Part shown: positions 1 through 6,945 of the stretch, piece by piece
How the letters are laid out: each line of letters starts with the position of its first letter
How positions within the stretch are numbered: position 1 is the first letter of the stretch
Origin: DASPXY01 sp038227745
GTDB taxonomy: Bacteria; Planctomycetota; Planctomycetia; Gemmatales; Gemmataceae
Direction of reading: 5' to 3'
Length of the DNA stretch: 19,142 nucleotides
NCBI GenBank assembly: GCA_038227745.1
Contig: JBBRPS010000080.1
Location: 1 to 19,142, forward strand
Notes under the pieces: generated by a model
Told to the model about the DNA's origin: nothing
Seen by the model: only the letters and a program-made list of their open reading frames with translations
The model's database searches: none
Program-made: the position numbers and the translations under genes

Positions 1-3
1 AGG

Positions 4-33
4 GATCCCCTCGCTTGCGCGTCGGGCTTGTGT
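4..33. repeat. Single copy of the 37-bp-family repeat core
   Basis: The segment GGATCCC-CTCGCTTGCGCGTCGGGCTTGTGT matches the core of the tandem repeats at 14578-14725. Only one partial copy is present, and the sequence diverges after TGTGT (GAGG instead of TTCGG or TACGG). It lies upstream of the peptidase gene. The remainder of 34-196 is a GC-rich leader in which I see no convincing promoter; only a Shine-Dalgarno-like GAGGAAC just before the start at 197 stands out. Confidence 0.75.
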
Positions 34-196
34 GAGGATCTTTCGCGCCGAAGTAATACGAGGCGCTTTCCATGGAAGGGGAGGCCTCTCAGCCGGGCCG
101 GGCCGCCGGCCCGCGGCGCTACCCCCGCTGTCCCTCCGTACATACACTTTCCTCTGCTGTTTCGCCCGCGCCCGCCACCCCTTGAGGAACCCTCCC

Positions 197-1726
197 ATGC
201 AGCAAGCTCTCGAATGGCTGAAGGCGAACGAGGACAAGCAGGTGCGCGCCCTGGCCGACCTGGTCGCCGTACGCAGCATCAGCACCGACGGCGAGCACCA
301 GAAGGAGATCGAGCAGAGCGCCGCGCTGACGTGCGCGCAGATGCGCGAGGCCGGCCTGCAGAACGTGGATATCCTCAAGAGCGGCAACTCCAACCCCTAC
401 GCCTACGGCGAATGGCTCGGCGCCCCCGGCAAGCCGACCGTCTTCCTCTACGCCCACCACGACGTCCAGCCGGTCAACTTCGCCGAGAACTGGAAGTCCG
501 ACCCGTGGACGCTGACGCCGCGCGACGGCCGACTTTACGGCCGCGGCTCCGCCGACGACAAGGGCGCCATCGCCGTCCAGCTCGGCGCCATCGCCGCCTT
601 CCTCAAGACGTCCGGCAAACTGCCCGTCAACGTGAAGGTCCTCGTCGAGGGCGAGGAGGAGGTCGGCTCGCGCAACCTCGACGCCTTCTTCAAGGACCAG
701 AAAGAGCGCCTGCGGTCCGACGTGATCGTCGTCTGCGACACCGAGAACATCGACACCGGCATCCCCAGCCTCACCTATTCGCTGCGCGGCATCGTGGCGG
801 CGCTGGTCGAGGTCGAGAGCGCCACCAAGCCGGTCCACAGCGGCATGGCGGGCGGCATGCTCGCCGACGCCGCCCTGGCGCTGAACGTGATCCTGGCGCG
901 CCTCTTCCCGAAGAACGGCAAGATCCCCATCCCCGGCCTGTACGACAAGGTGCGCAAGCTGACGTCGAAGGAGCGCAGGGCCTTCAAGAATTTGCCGGGC
1001 AACGAAGCCAAGTGGCGCGAGGAACACGGCGTGCTGGAGGGCGTGAGCTTCGCGATGGGCAAGAACGTCCACGGCTACGAGGCGACGTGGCGGCTGCCGT
1101 CGGCGACGGTCGTCGCCGAGGAGGCCAGCTCGATCAAGGGCGCGTCGAACCAGGTGCTGCCGAAGGCGGCGGCCAAGGTGAGCTGCCGCATCGTGCCGGA
1201 CCAGGATCCCGACGAGGTGTATGGCCAGTTGAAGGCCTTGCTGACGAAGGACCCGCCGTGGGGCGTGCGTGTGAGCGTGAAGCCGGACGGAGCGGTGAAG
1301 TGGTGGATGACCGACCCGAACGGCCCGGCGTTCGAGGCGGCGATGAAGGCGCTGAAGGCGGGCTACGACCACAAGCCGGTGGCGATCGGCGGCGGCGGCA
1401 GCATCGGTTTCGTCGGCCCGCTGGCGGAACTGTTCGGCGGGGCGCCGGCGCTGCTGCTCGGCATCGAAGACCCGAAGACGAACGCGCATGCGCCCAACGA
1501 GAGCCTCGACGCCGGCGACTTCCGCAAGCTGATGGCATCACTGGTCCACCTGTTCGTGAACCTGGGCAAGCTGACCCCCGAAGGCGTCAAGGCGCCGAAG
1601 CCCGTGGTGAAAGAGGAGCCGGCCGCTGCGCCGGAGCCGTCGGCGGAGGGCGGGGCGGAGGATGCCGAGTCGCCGCGCGAGGAGGCGGAGGTCGCGAGGC
1701 AGGAGACTGCTGTCCCCGGTTACTGA
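197..1726 (+). CDS. M20-family metallopeptidase (dipeptidase-like)
   Basis: This 509-residue protein looks like a cytoplasmic zinc dipeptidase of the M20 family (carnosinase/CNDP-like branch), which hydrolyses short peptides or N-acyl amino acids. Expected family landmarks are in order: YAHHDVQP with metal ligand His87 and Asp89; GRGSADDKG with bridging Asp120; EGEEEVGS with general base Glu154 and metal ligand Glu155; CDTE with Asp181; HSGMAGG with His214 opening the lid/dimerisation domain; and NAHAPNE with His431 near the end. The start at 197 is chosen because GAGGAAC lies 6 nt upstream and the protein then begins right before the family domain; the open frame extends back to 32 but that part is unlike any M20 protein. 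There is no signal peptide. The last ~45 residues are a Pro/Glu/Ala-rich tail not needed for catalysis. The exact substrate cannot be read from sequence. Confidence 0.9.
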   Translation: MQQALEWLKANEDKQVRALADLVAVRSISTDGEHQKEIEQSAALTCAQMREAGLQNVDILKSGNSNPYAYGEWLGAPGKPTVFLYAHHDVQPVNFAENWKSDPWTLTPRDGRLYGRGSADDKGAIAVQLGAIAAFLKTSGKLPVNVKVLVEGEEEVGSRNLDAFFKDQKERLRSDVIVVCDTENIDTGIPSLTYSLRGIVAALVEVESATKPVHSGMAGGMLADAALALNVILARLFPKNGKIPIPGLYDKVRKLTSKERRAFKNLPGNEAKWREEHGVLEGVSFAMGKNVHGYEATWRLPSATVVAEEASSIKGASNQVLPKAAAKVSCRIVPDQDPDEVYGQLKALLTKDPPWGVRVSVKPDGAVKWWMTDPNGPAFEAAMKALKAGYDHKPVAIGGGGSIGFVGPLAELFGGAPALLLGIEDPKTNAHAPNESLDAGDFRKLMASLVHLFVNLGKLTPEGVKAPKPVVKEEPAAAPEPSAEGGAEDAESPREEAEVARQETAVPGY

Positions 1727-1731
1727 GGGCA

Positions 1732-1871
1732 GCATGGCTAAAGCTCGGTCGTTTAGCCGCGAGCGGTGAGCCAGATCCCGCTGCGCGGGGGGCGAGCGCG
1801 AACCCCGCGCTCGCCCGAGGCTCGCGGCTAAACGGGCGAGCGCGAACCCCGCGCTCGCCCGAGGCTCGCGG
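1732..1871. repeat. TTTAGCCGCG-family palindromic repeat cluster
   Basis: Positions 1732-1790 match 16212-16270 with 3 differences in 59 bases. The block starts GCATGGCTAAAGC, contains GTTTAGCCGCGAGCGGTGAG, and its inverse (GCTCGCGGCTAAAC) follows near 1820-1834. A 37-bp perfect direct repeat occurs at 1791-1827 and 1835-1871, separated by CTAAACG. The unit is GC-rich and itself partly self-complementary. It has no coding signature and fills the gap between the peptidase and the next promoter. It is probably a dispersed non-coding element (REP/MITE-like); mobility is inference. Confidence 0.8.
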
Positions 1872-1875
1872 GCGG

Positions 1876-1904
1876 CTGACAACCGCGCGCCCCGGGGGTA
1901 TAGT
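1876..1904 (+). promoter_or_regulatory. Sigma70-like promoter for the pseudokinase gene
   Basis: CTGACA (1876-1881) and TATAGT (1899-1904) are separated by 17 nt, each matching the sigma70 consensus at five of six positions. The predicted transcript would begin near 1911 with a leader of about 40 nt before the ATG at 1951. The -35 box sits five bases after the end of the repeat cluster. Confidence 0.6.
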
Positions 1905-1950
1905 ATCTATCCGTACCTGGGCGATCGGGCTCCCGAGGCGGTCCGCGGTC

Positions 1951-4143
1951 ATGCAAACACCCCTGGCGCTGCTGAAGTCCGTCGGCGCGGCCGTGCTCGG
2001 CGCGGTCAACGCCACCGTCCTCGGCGACCTCACCGTCGAGGCGGACGCCGAACTGGCCGGCAAGGTCTGGTCCGTCTGGGCGCCGGAGGCGGACGAGCCG
2101 CACATGCTCCAGGAGATCCAGGCCCTCGCCCGCACGACGCCCGAGGACACCGCCACCGCCGTGACGGCGGTCGTCGAGGCGCTCGCCGCCAAGCAACCCG
2201 CAGAAATCCGCCGGCCGCTGCACGCCTACCTCATCGCGCTCCCCGCCGCCGTCCGCCGGGCCCTGCGCCGGCCGTCCGACCCCGCGGGCCTCACGCTGCC
2301 GCCGGCGCTGGCCCTGGGTGGGCCGCAGGATCTGCTGCCGCTGCTGCCCGCGCGCGTACCGTGGTTCGCGCCGGGCGGCCATTCCTGGGAGGGCGGCGAC
2401 TGGGAACTGCTCGAACTGCTCGAAGTCGGCACCTTCGGCGAGGCCTGGAAGGCGCGCGACACGCGCACCCTCGAGGCCCCGCCGGTCGTCCTGCACTTCT
2501 GCCTCGACGCCGCCGGCAAGCAGGCCCTCCGCGGCGGGGAAGGACTGCTGGAGCGCGTCCTGATCCGCGCCGACCACCCGGGCTTCCTGCGGCTGCAGCG
2601 CGCTTACCTCGAGGCCGAACCGCCCTGCCTCCAGTATGAGTCCTTCGAGGCGGGCGATCTCGGCGCCCTCGTCCGCGAGTGGCACGCAGACCCGAGCGGC
2701 CCGGCGTCGGTGACGGCCGCGGCCCTGGTGCGCCAGCTCGCCGCGGCCCTCGCGTCGATGCACAGCCTGGAACCGCCGCTGGTCCACCGCCACCTCCGGC
2801 CGGCCTGCGTCCGCGTCCGCGGTTCTGCCACCGGCGACCACGTCTGCAAGATCGCCGGCCTGGGCGTGGACGAGCTGATGCCGCCGCGGGACCGTCACGC
2901 CGAACTGTACGCCTCCCCCGAACAGCAGCGCGGCGAGCCGCCCGACCCGCGCGACGACGTTTATGCCCTGGGAGTGCTCTGGCACCAGCTCCTGAGCGGC
3001 GACCTCGACGCGGGCCGGCCGGGCGGCTCCCACTGGCGGCGCAAACTGACCGAGGGCGGGATGGCGTCGGGACTGATCGACCTGCTCGAAAGCTGCTTCG
3101 AGGATGACCCCTCTTACCGCCCCGCCGACGCCGCGGCCCTCGCCGGCCGGTTGGCCGAACTGCTGGCCCCCGCAGGCGGCACAGCCCCGCTGCGGAAGGC
3201 GAGCGGCCTGGAACACCTCCTCGGCGGCCTCAGGAGCGCGGAGGCGCCCAGGCCTGCCCCTCAGCCTATCCCGGTAGGGGCCGAAACCCCGCTCCGGCCG
3301 GGCAAGCGCCGCTCCGGCGTCTGGGATCTCCTCGCCCCGCTGGAGGCGCCGGCGCAGGAGCTGGTGACGCTGCTGACCAACTCGATCGGCCTGAAGCTGG
3401 CGCTGATCCAGTCCGGCTCCTTCCTGATGGGCTCCCCGGAGAGCGAGAAGGGGCGCCTGACGAAGGAGGGGCCGCAGCACGAGGTGCAGCTCACCAACCC
3501 GTTCTACCTCGGCGTCTGCCCGGTGACGCAGCAGCAGTACCTGCGCGTGACGGTGGGCAACCCGTCGCGCTTCCACGACAAGGCCGGCGGCGGCCCGGAG
3601 CACCCCGTCGAGAACGTGACATGGGAGGAGGCCGTCTCCTTCTGCCGCCGCCTGTCGGAGCTGGCGGAGGAGAAGGCCGCCGGCCGCGTCTACCGCCTGC
3701 CGACCGAGGCGGAGTGGGAGTATGCCTGCCGCGCCGGCACGACGACAGCCTTCTGCTGCGGCGACGCCCTGGGGCCGGCGCAGGCGAACTGCGACGGCAA
3801 TTTCCCCTTTGGGGAGGCGGAAAGGGGCGCGTGGCCGCAGAAGACAACGCGGGTCGGCTCGTACGCCGCCAACAACTTCGGCCTGCACGATATGCACGGC
3901 AACGTCTGGGAGTGGTGCGCCGACTGGCACGACGGCGATGGCTACCGGCGCGGCCCGCGGCGCAACCCGCAGGGGCCGCCGGCCGGAGTATTCCGCGTGG
4001 TGCGCGGCGGCAGCTGGCGCAACCACGCGGCGACGTGCCGCAGCGCTTACCGCAACGGGCTGGGGCCGAGGAACCGCGACCGCTGTACCGGGTTCCGCGT
4101 GGTGCTGGAAGTCTCCGGGAAGGGAGGAGGGAATAGGGAGTAG
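1951..4143 (+). CDS. Pseudokinase fused to FGE-sulfatase (SUMF1-like) domain
   Basis: The 730-residue product joins two domains. Residues ~151-410 follow a Hanks-type kinase fold (WELLELLEVGTFGEAWKA, YASPEQQRG, DDVYALGVLWHQLLSG, DDPSYRPADA), but key residues are lost: the HRD motif reads HRH (279-281), the Asn after it is Cys286, and DFG reads GLG (303-305). It is therefore probably a pseudokinase used for binding rather than catalysis. Residues ~481-725 are an FGE-sulfatase domain with MGSPESE, RLPTEAEWEYACRAG, MHGNVWEWCADW and RGGSW (685-689). Aligned to formylglycine-generating enzyme, the first active-site Cys is Asn691 and only Cys696 remains, so it is unlikely to make formylglycine. The first 150 residues are helical and unassigned. 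No membrane helix or signal peptide is evident. Start 1951 is the first ATG after the promoter, with weak GAGGCG 10 nt upstream. The frame stays open back to position 28, but that region belongs to the peptidase and repeats. Confidence 0.85.
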   Translation: MQTPLALLKSVGAAVLGAVNATVLGDLTVEADAELAGKVWSVWAPEADEPHMLQEIQALARTTPEDTATAVTAVVEALAAKQPAEIRRPLHAYLIALPAAVRRALRRPSDPAGLTLPPALALGGPQDLLPLLPARVPWFAPGGHSWEGGDWELLELLEVGTFGEAWKARDTRTLEAPPVVLHFCLDAAGKQALRGGEGLLERVLIRADHPGFLRLQRAYLEAEPPCLQYESFEAGDLGALVREWHADPSGPASVTAAALVRQLAAALASMHSLEPPLVHRHLRPACVRVRGSATGDHVCKIAGLGVDELMPPRDRHAELYASPEQQRGEPPDPRDDVYALGVLWHQLLSGDLDAGRPGGSHWRRKLTEGGMASGLIDLLESCFEDDPSYRPADAAALAGRLAELLAPAGGTAPLRKASGLEHLLGGLRSAEAPRPAPQPIPVGAETPLRPGKRRSGVWDLLAPLEAPAQELVTLLTNSIGLKLALIQSGSFLMGSPESEKGRLTKEGPQHEVQLTNPFYLGVCPVTQQQYLRVTVGNPSRFHDKAGGGPEHPVENVTWEEAVSFCRRLSELAEEKAAGRVYRLPTEAEWEYACRAGTTTAFCCGDALGPAQANCDGNFPFGEAERGAWPQKTTRVGSYAANNFGLHDMHGNVWEWCADWHDGDGYRRGPRRNPQGPPAGVFRVVRGGSWRNHAATCRSAYRNGLGPRNRDRCTGFRVVLEVSGKGGGNRE

Positions 4144-4149
4144 GCACGC

Positions 4150-4177
4150 AAGCCCACGGGTGGCCACCCGTGGGCTT
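4150..4177 (+). terminator. Perfect 28-bp palindrome after the pseudokinase/FGE gene
   Basis: AAGCCCACGGGTGG is followed immediately by its exact reverse complement CCACCCGTGGGCTT, 6 nt after the stop codon. As RNA it would fold into a long GC-rich hairpin followed by TTTCCCC. It belongs to the same AAGCCCAC... hairpin family as those near 6698, 13862 and 15814. The T-run is short, so termination may be partial and read-through into 4217 is possible. Confidence 0.55.
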
Positions 4178-4216
4178 TCCCCTATTCCCTACGGGTTCCA
4201 CAAGAGGAGGTCAACG

Positions 4217-4594
4217 ATGCCCAGGGTGCTACTGGTCGAAGACAACGAGATGAACCGCGACATGCTCTCGCGCCGGCTGCTGCGCAAGGGGTACGAGGTC
4301 GTCCTCGCCCTCGATGGTCAGCAGGGGATCGACATGGCCCAGAGCGAGAAGCCGGACATCATCCTCATGGACATGAGTCTGCCGGTCGTGGACGGCTGGG
4401 AGGCGACGCGGCGCCTCAAGGCCGAGACGGCCACGCGCGACATCCCCGTCATCGCCCTGACCGCGCACGCCATGGCCGGCGACCGCGACAAGGCCATGGA
4501 GGCCGGCTGCGACGACTACGACACCAAACCGATCGAGCTGCCCCGCCTCCTGGGCAAGATCGAGGCGCTGCTGCAGAAGCGAAGTGCGTCATGA
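4217..4594 (+). CDS. Single-domain response regulator (DivK-like receiver)
   Basis: This 125-residue protein is one CheY-like receiver domain with no output domain. The phosphorylation site is intact: acidic pair Glu8-Asp9 (LLVEDNEMNRD), phospho-acceptor Asp52 (LMDMSLPVVDG), switch Thr82 (ALTAHAM) and Lys104 (TKPI). It would pass phosphoryl groups or bind a partner after phosphorylation by a histidine kinase encoded elsewhere. A strong GAGGAGG Shine-Dalgarno (4204-4210) precedes the ATG. The stop codon overlaps the next start (ATGA at 4591), which implies translational coupling with the following HisKA/receiver protein. Confidence 0.93.
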   Translation: MPRVLLVEDNEMNRDMLSRRLLRKGYEVVLALDGQQGIDMAQSEKPDIILMDMSLPVVDGWEATRRLKAETATRDIPVIALTAHAMAGDRDKAMEAGCDDYDTKPIELPRLLGKIEALLQKRSAS

Positions 4595-5832
4595 CCGCCG
4601 AGGCCGCGGGACCGCCCGGCGCCGCCGCGGCACGGCTGGCGCAGGCGCGTCACGAGCTGCGCACCCCCCTGAACGCGGTCGTCGGCTACAGCGAGCTCAT
4701 TCTCGAGGACGCCGACCCCGCCGCGCAGCCCGACCTGTGCGCCGGCCTGCGCCGCCTGCAGGCCCTGGGCAAGCAGCTTCAGGAACTCGTCGGTGACGTG
4801 CTGCGGGCGGAGCGCCTGGAAGAGCAGGCCCCCGACCTGGGCGCCCTCGCGGTGGAGGTGCGCGCCCGGCTGCTGGCGCCGTGCGTCGAGGCGGGGGCGA
4901 CTGTCGCCGCGCTGCTGGAGCATGCGGGGGCGGTCCACCACGACTTCCACTCCGACCTGGAGCGCATCGCCACGGCGGCGGCCCACCTCCTGAATTTGCT
5001 CGATGACCCCTTCGGACACGCCCGGGCCGCTCCCGTCCCGGAGGCCGTCCCAGAAATCCCGCCAAACACCGCGCCGGCCGCCGAGCCCGCGGAGGCGGCG
5101 GACCCCGAGGCGCTGTTCGCGCGGATGAGCGGCCACGTCCTGGTCGTGGACGATAACCCCTTCAACCGCGACCTCCTCGCCCGCGGCCTGCACCGCCAGG
5201 GGCACTTCTTCGCTCTCGCCCAGAACGGCCGGCAGGCGCTCGAGATGCTGGAGGCCGCCTCGTTCGACCTGGTCCTGCTGGACATCCTCATGCCCGAGAT
5301 GGACGGCTTCGAGGTGCTGCGCCGCCTCAAGGCCGATCCGAAGCTGCGGGACGTGCCGGTCATCATGATCTCCGCCCTGTACCAGATCGACGGCGTCGTT
5401 CGCTGCATCGAAATGGGGGCCGAGGACTACCTGCCCAAGCCGTTCAACGCCGTGCTGCTGCGGGCGCGCGTCGGGGCGTGCCTGGAGAAGAAACGGCTGC
5501 GCGACCAGGAGCTGGAGTACCTCCGCAACGTGGCGACGGTGACGGAGGCGGCGGCCGCGGTCGAGGCGGGGGCGTTCGACCCCGACTGCCTTGCCGAGGT
5601 GGCCCGCCGCGAGGACGCCCTGGGCCGGCTGGCGCGGGTCTTCGAGAGCATGGCCCGCGAGGTGCGGGCGCGCGAGCAGCGCCTGCGCGAGGAGGTCCAC
5701 GAGCTGCGCATCGAGATCGACGTCACCCGCAAGGCGCGGCAGGTGGCCGAGATCACGGAGACGAGCTACTTCGAGACCCTCAAGGACCGGGCCGAGCACC
5801 TGCGCCGGCGCCGGCGGCCCGGCCAGGAGTGA
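4591..5832 (+). CDS. HisKA-like, receiver and coiled-coil protein without kinase ATPase domain
   Basis: The 413-residue product starts with a histidine-kinase dimerisation hairpin: RHELRTPLNAVVGYSEL with candidate phospho-His21. A second similar hairpin follows at about 90-145 (RARLLAPCVEAG, then DLERIATAAAHLLNLL), where the His position is Ala92. A Pro/Ala-rich linker leads to a receiver domain (~180-300) with Asp187-Asp188, acceptor Asp231 (LLDILMPEMDG), Ser261 and Lys283 (LPKPF). The rest is charged coiled coil ending with RKARQVAEITETSYF (380-394). From memory, that tail type recurs in signalling proteins encoded beside MinD/ParA-like ATPases. There is no HATPase_c domain (no N, G1 or G2 boxes), so it cannot autophosphorylate alone; it may act as a phosphotransfer scaffold. 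The gene overlaps the upstream regulator by 4 nt and ends 6 nt before the ATPase gene, so all three are probably one transcript. Confidence 0.85.
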   Translation: MTAEAAGPPGAAAARLAQARHELRTPLNAVVGYSELILEDADPAAQPDLCAGLRRLQALGKQLQELVGDVLRAERLEEQAPDLGALAVEVRARLLAPCVEAGATVAALLEHAGAVHHDFHSDLERIATAAAHLLNLLDDPFGHARAAPVPEAVPEIPPNTAPAAEPAEAADPEALFARMSGHVLVVDDNPFNRDLLARGLHRQGHFFALAQNGRQALEMLEAASFDLVLLDILMPEMDGFEVLRRLKADPKLRDVPVIMISALYQIDGVVRCIEMGAEDYLPKPFNAVLLRARVGACLEKKRLRDQELEYLRNVATVTEAAAAVEAGAFDPDCLAEVARREDALGRLARVFESMAREVRAREQRLREEVHELRIEIDVTRKARQVAEITETSYFETLKDRAEHLRRRRRPGQE

Positions 5833-5838
5833 AGCCCG

Positions 5839-6591
5839 ATGGCACGGATCGTGTCGATTCACTCCTACCGCGGCGGCACCGGCAAGTCAAACCTGACGGC
5901 CAACCTGGCGGCGGCCATCGCGGCGCAGGGCAAGCGCGTCGGCATCGTCGATACCGATATCCAGTCGCCGGGCATCCACGTCATCTTCGGCCTGGACGAG
6001 GGCAAGGTGAACCGCGCCCTGAACGATTACCTCTGGGGCCGCTGCGCCATCGAGGAGGCCGCCTACCACCTGCCGCTGCCGCGCCTGCCGGCCGGCGGTG
6101 CCGTCTACCTCATCCCCGCGAGCGTCAAGACCGGCGAGATCACGCGCATCCTGCGCGAGGGCTACGACGTCGGCCTGCTCAACGACGGCTTCCAGGCGCT
6201 GATCGAGCGGCTGGACCTGGACTATCTGCTGATCGACACGCACCCCGGCCTGAACGAGGAGACGCTGCTGTCGATCGCCATTTCCGACGTGGTGATCCTG
6301 ATCCTGCGGCCCGACCGGCAGGACTTCCAGGGGACGGCGGTGACGGTGGAGGTGGCGCGGAAGCTGGACGTGCCGCGGCTGTTGCTGGTGGTGAACAAGG
6401 CGCTGCCGTCGCTCGACCCCGCGGCGCTGCGCGAGCAGGTGGAGGCCACCTACAACGTGCCGGTGGCGGGCATCTTTGCGCTGTGTACGGAGATGCTGGA
6501 GCTGGGCAGCTCGGCGGTGTTCTCGCTGCGGTATCCGCACCACCCCTACACCCTGGAGGTGCGCAAGGTCGCCGAGAAGGTGATGGCGTGA
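5839..6591 (+). CDS. MinD/ParA-like ATPase with variant Walker A motif
   Basis: This 250-residue protein has the fold signature of the MinD/ParA family: N-terminal Walker A-like SYRGGTGKSN (9-18), DTDIQSPG after the second strand (switch I region), and DYLLIDTHPGLNEETL as the Walker B/switch II region. In canonical members the Walker A reads KGGxGK[ST]; here the signature lysine is Arg11 while Lys16 is kept. LLLVVNK and NVPVAGIFALC are typical late strands of the fold. No C-terminal amphipathic membrane-targeting helix is obvious; the end is LEVRKVAEKVMA. Its gene starts 6 nt after the HisKA/receiver gene, which suggests a dedicated partnership. Family members position cellular machinery or regulate synthesis of surface structures. 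A role with the pilus genes just downstream is inference. Confidence 0.88.
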   Translation: MARIVSIHSYRGGTGKSNLTANLAAAIAAQGKRVGIVDTDIQSPGIHVIFGLDEGKVNRALNDYLWGRCAIEEAAYHLPLPRLPAGGAVYLIPASVKTGEITRILREGYDVGLLNDGFQALIERLDLDYLLIDTHPGLNEETLLSIAISDVVILILRPDRQDFQGTAVTVEVARKLDVPRLLLVVNKALPSLDPAALREQVEATYNVPVAGIFALCTEMLELGSSAVFSLRYPHHPYTLEVRKVAEKVMA

Positions 6592-6594
6592 CAA

Positions 6595-6621
6595 GCCCCC
6601 CCCGTTGCACCAGGGTGGGGC
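6595..6621. repeat. Hairpin of the AAGCCCAC family (degenerate)
   Basis: Arms GCCCCCCCC (6595-6603) and GGGTGGGGC (6613-6621) pair with one mismatch around the loop GTTGCACCA. The hairpin begins 4 nt after the ATPase stop codon, so it may also act as a weak terminator of the signalling cassette, although no T-run follows. Confidence 0.5.
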
Positions 6622-6642
6622 GAGCGCGCTGCTTGATACCGG

Positions 6643-6688
6643 CCCCCTCACCCCCGACCCCTCTCCCCGAAGCGGGGGCGAGGGGGGA
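6643..6688. repeat. CCCCTCACCCCCGACCCC-type palindromic repeat
   Basis: The strand carries CCCCTCACCCCCGACCCCTC, then TCCCCGAAGCGGGGGCGAGGGG, giving a GC-rich stem-loop with small internal mismatches. Sequences of this type are common intergenic repeats in GC-rich bacterial genomes. No function can be assigned. Confidence 0.55.
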
Positions 6689-6697
6689 CGAAGCAGA

Positions 6698-6719
6698 CCC
6701 ACCCGGTGCAACGGGTGGG
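6698..6719. repeat. Hairpin of the AAGCCCAC family
   Basis: Arms CCCACCCG (6698-6705) and CGGGTGGG (6712-6719) flank the loop GTGCAA and are followed by CTTG. The core resembles the hairpin at 15814-15837 in opposite orientation. It lies in the gap between the signalling cassette and the pil operon. Confidence 0.6.
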
Positions 6720-6805
6720 CTTGCCACGCCACGATTGATGAAACCGTCCGCGGCGCAGGCGTCTCTAATCATTGCAAGAAGGGCGCCGCCCGGGCTTCCG
6801 GGCTG

Positions 6806-6835
6806 TTGACAACGTCCTTTTCGCCGTGTTACTTT
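6806..6835 (+). promoter_or_regulatory. Candidate promoter of the pil operon
   Basis: A perfect -35 box TTGACA (6806-6811) is followed after 18 nt by TACTTT (6830-6835), a weak -10 match. The local sequence (TTTTCGCCGTGTTACTTTGACGGAATAG) is less GC-rich than its surroundings. Transcription would start near 6842, leaving a leader of about 100 nt before the pilM start. The -10 assignment is uncertain. Confidence 0.5.
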
Positions 6836-6945
6836 GACGGAATAGGGTTGCGGCGTTAATCCTGTTCTGGACAGCGGGCTGACGCCATTCTTCGCTCCGG
6901 TCGTGCGTGTACCGCCGCAACCGCCCCCTGGGAGAACCACCGACC

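Noticed and set aside
28..1950. Upstream extension of the pseudokinase/FGE frame to position 28
   Set aside because: This part overlaps the M20 peptidase in another frame and the repeat cluster; a promoter at 1876-1904 and an ATG at 1951 fit better.
1951..4143. Active Ser/Thr kinase or true formylglycine-generating enzyme
   Set aside because: The HRD Asp, the DFG Asp and one of the two FGE active-site Cys residues are missing.
1828..4167. Open frame of 779 codons on the minus strand
   Set aside because: It is antisense to the pseudokinase/FGE gene, which carries clear domain motifs. The minus frame is Arg/Ala/Gly-rich with no family features.
4591..5832. Complete hybrid histidine kinase
   Set aside because: There is a HisKA-like segment and a receiver, but no N, G1 or G2 box of a HATPase_c domain between or after them.
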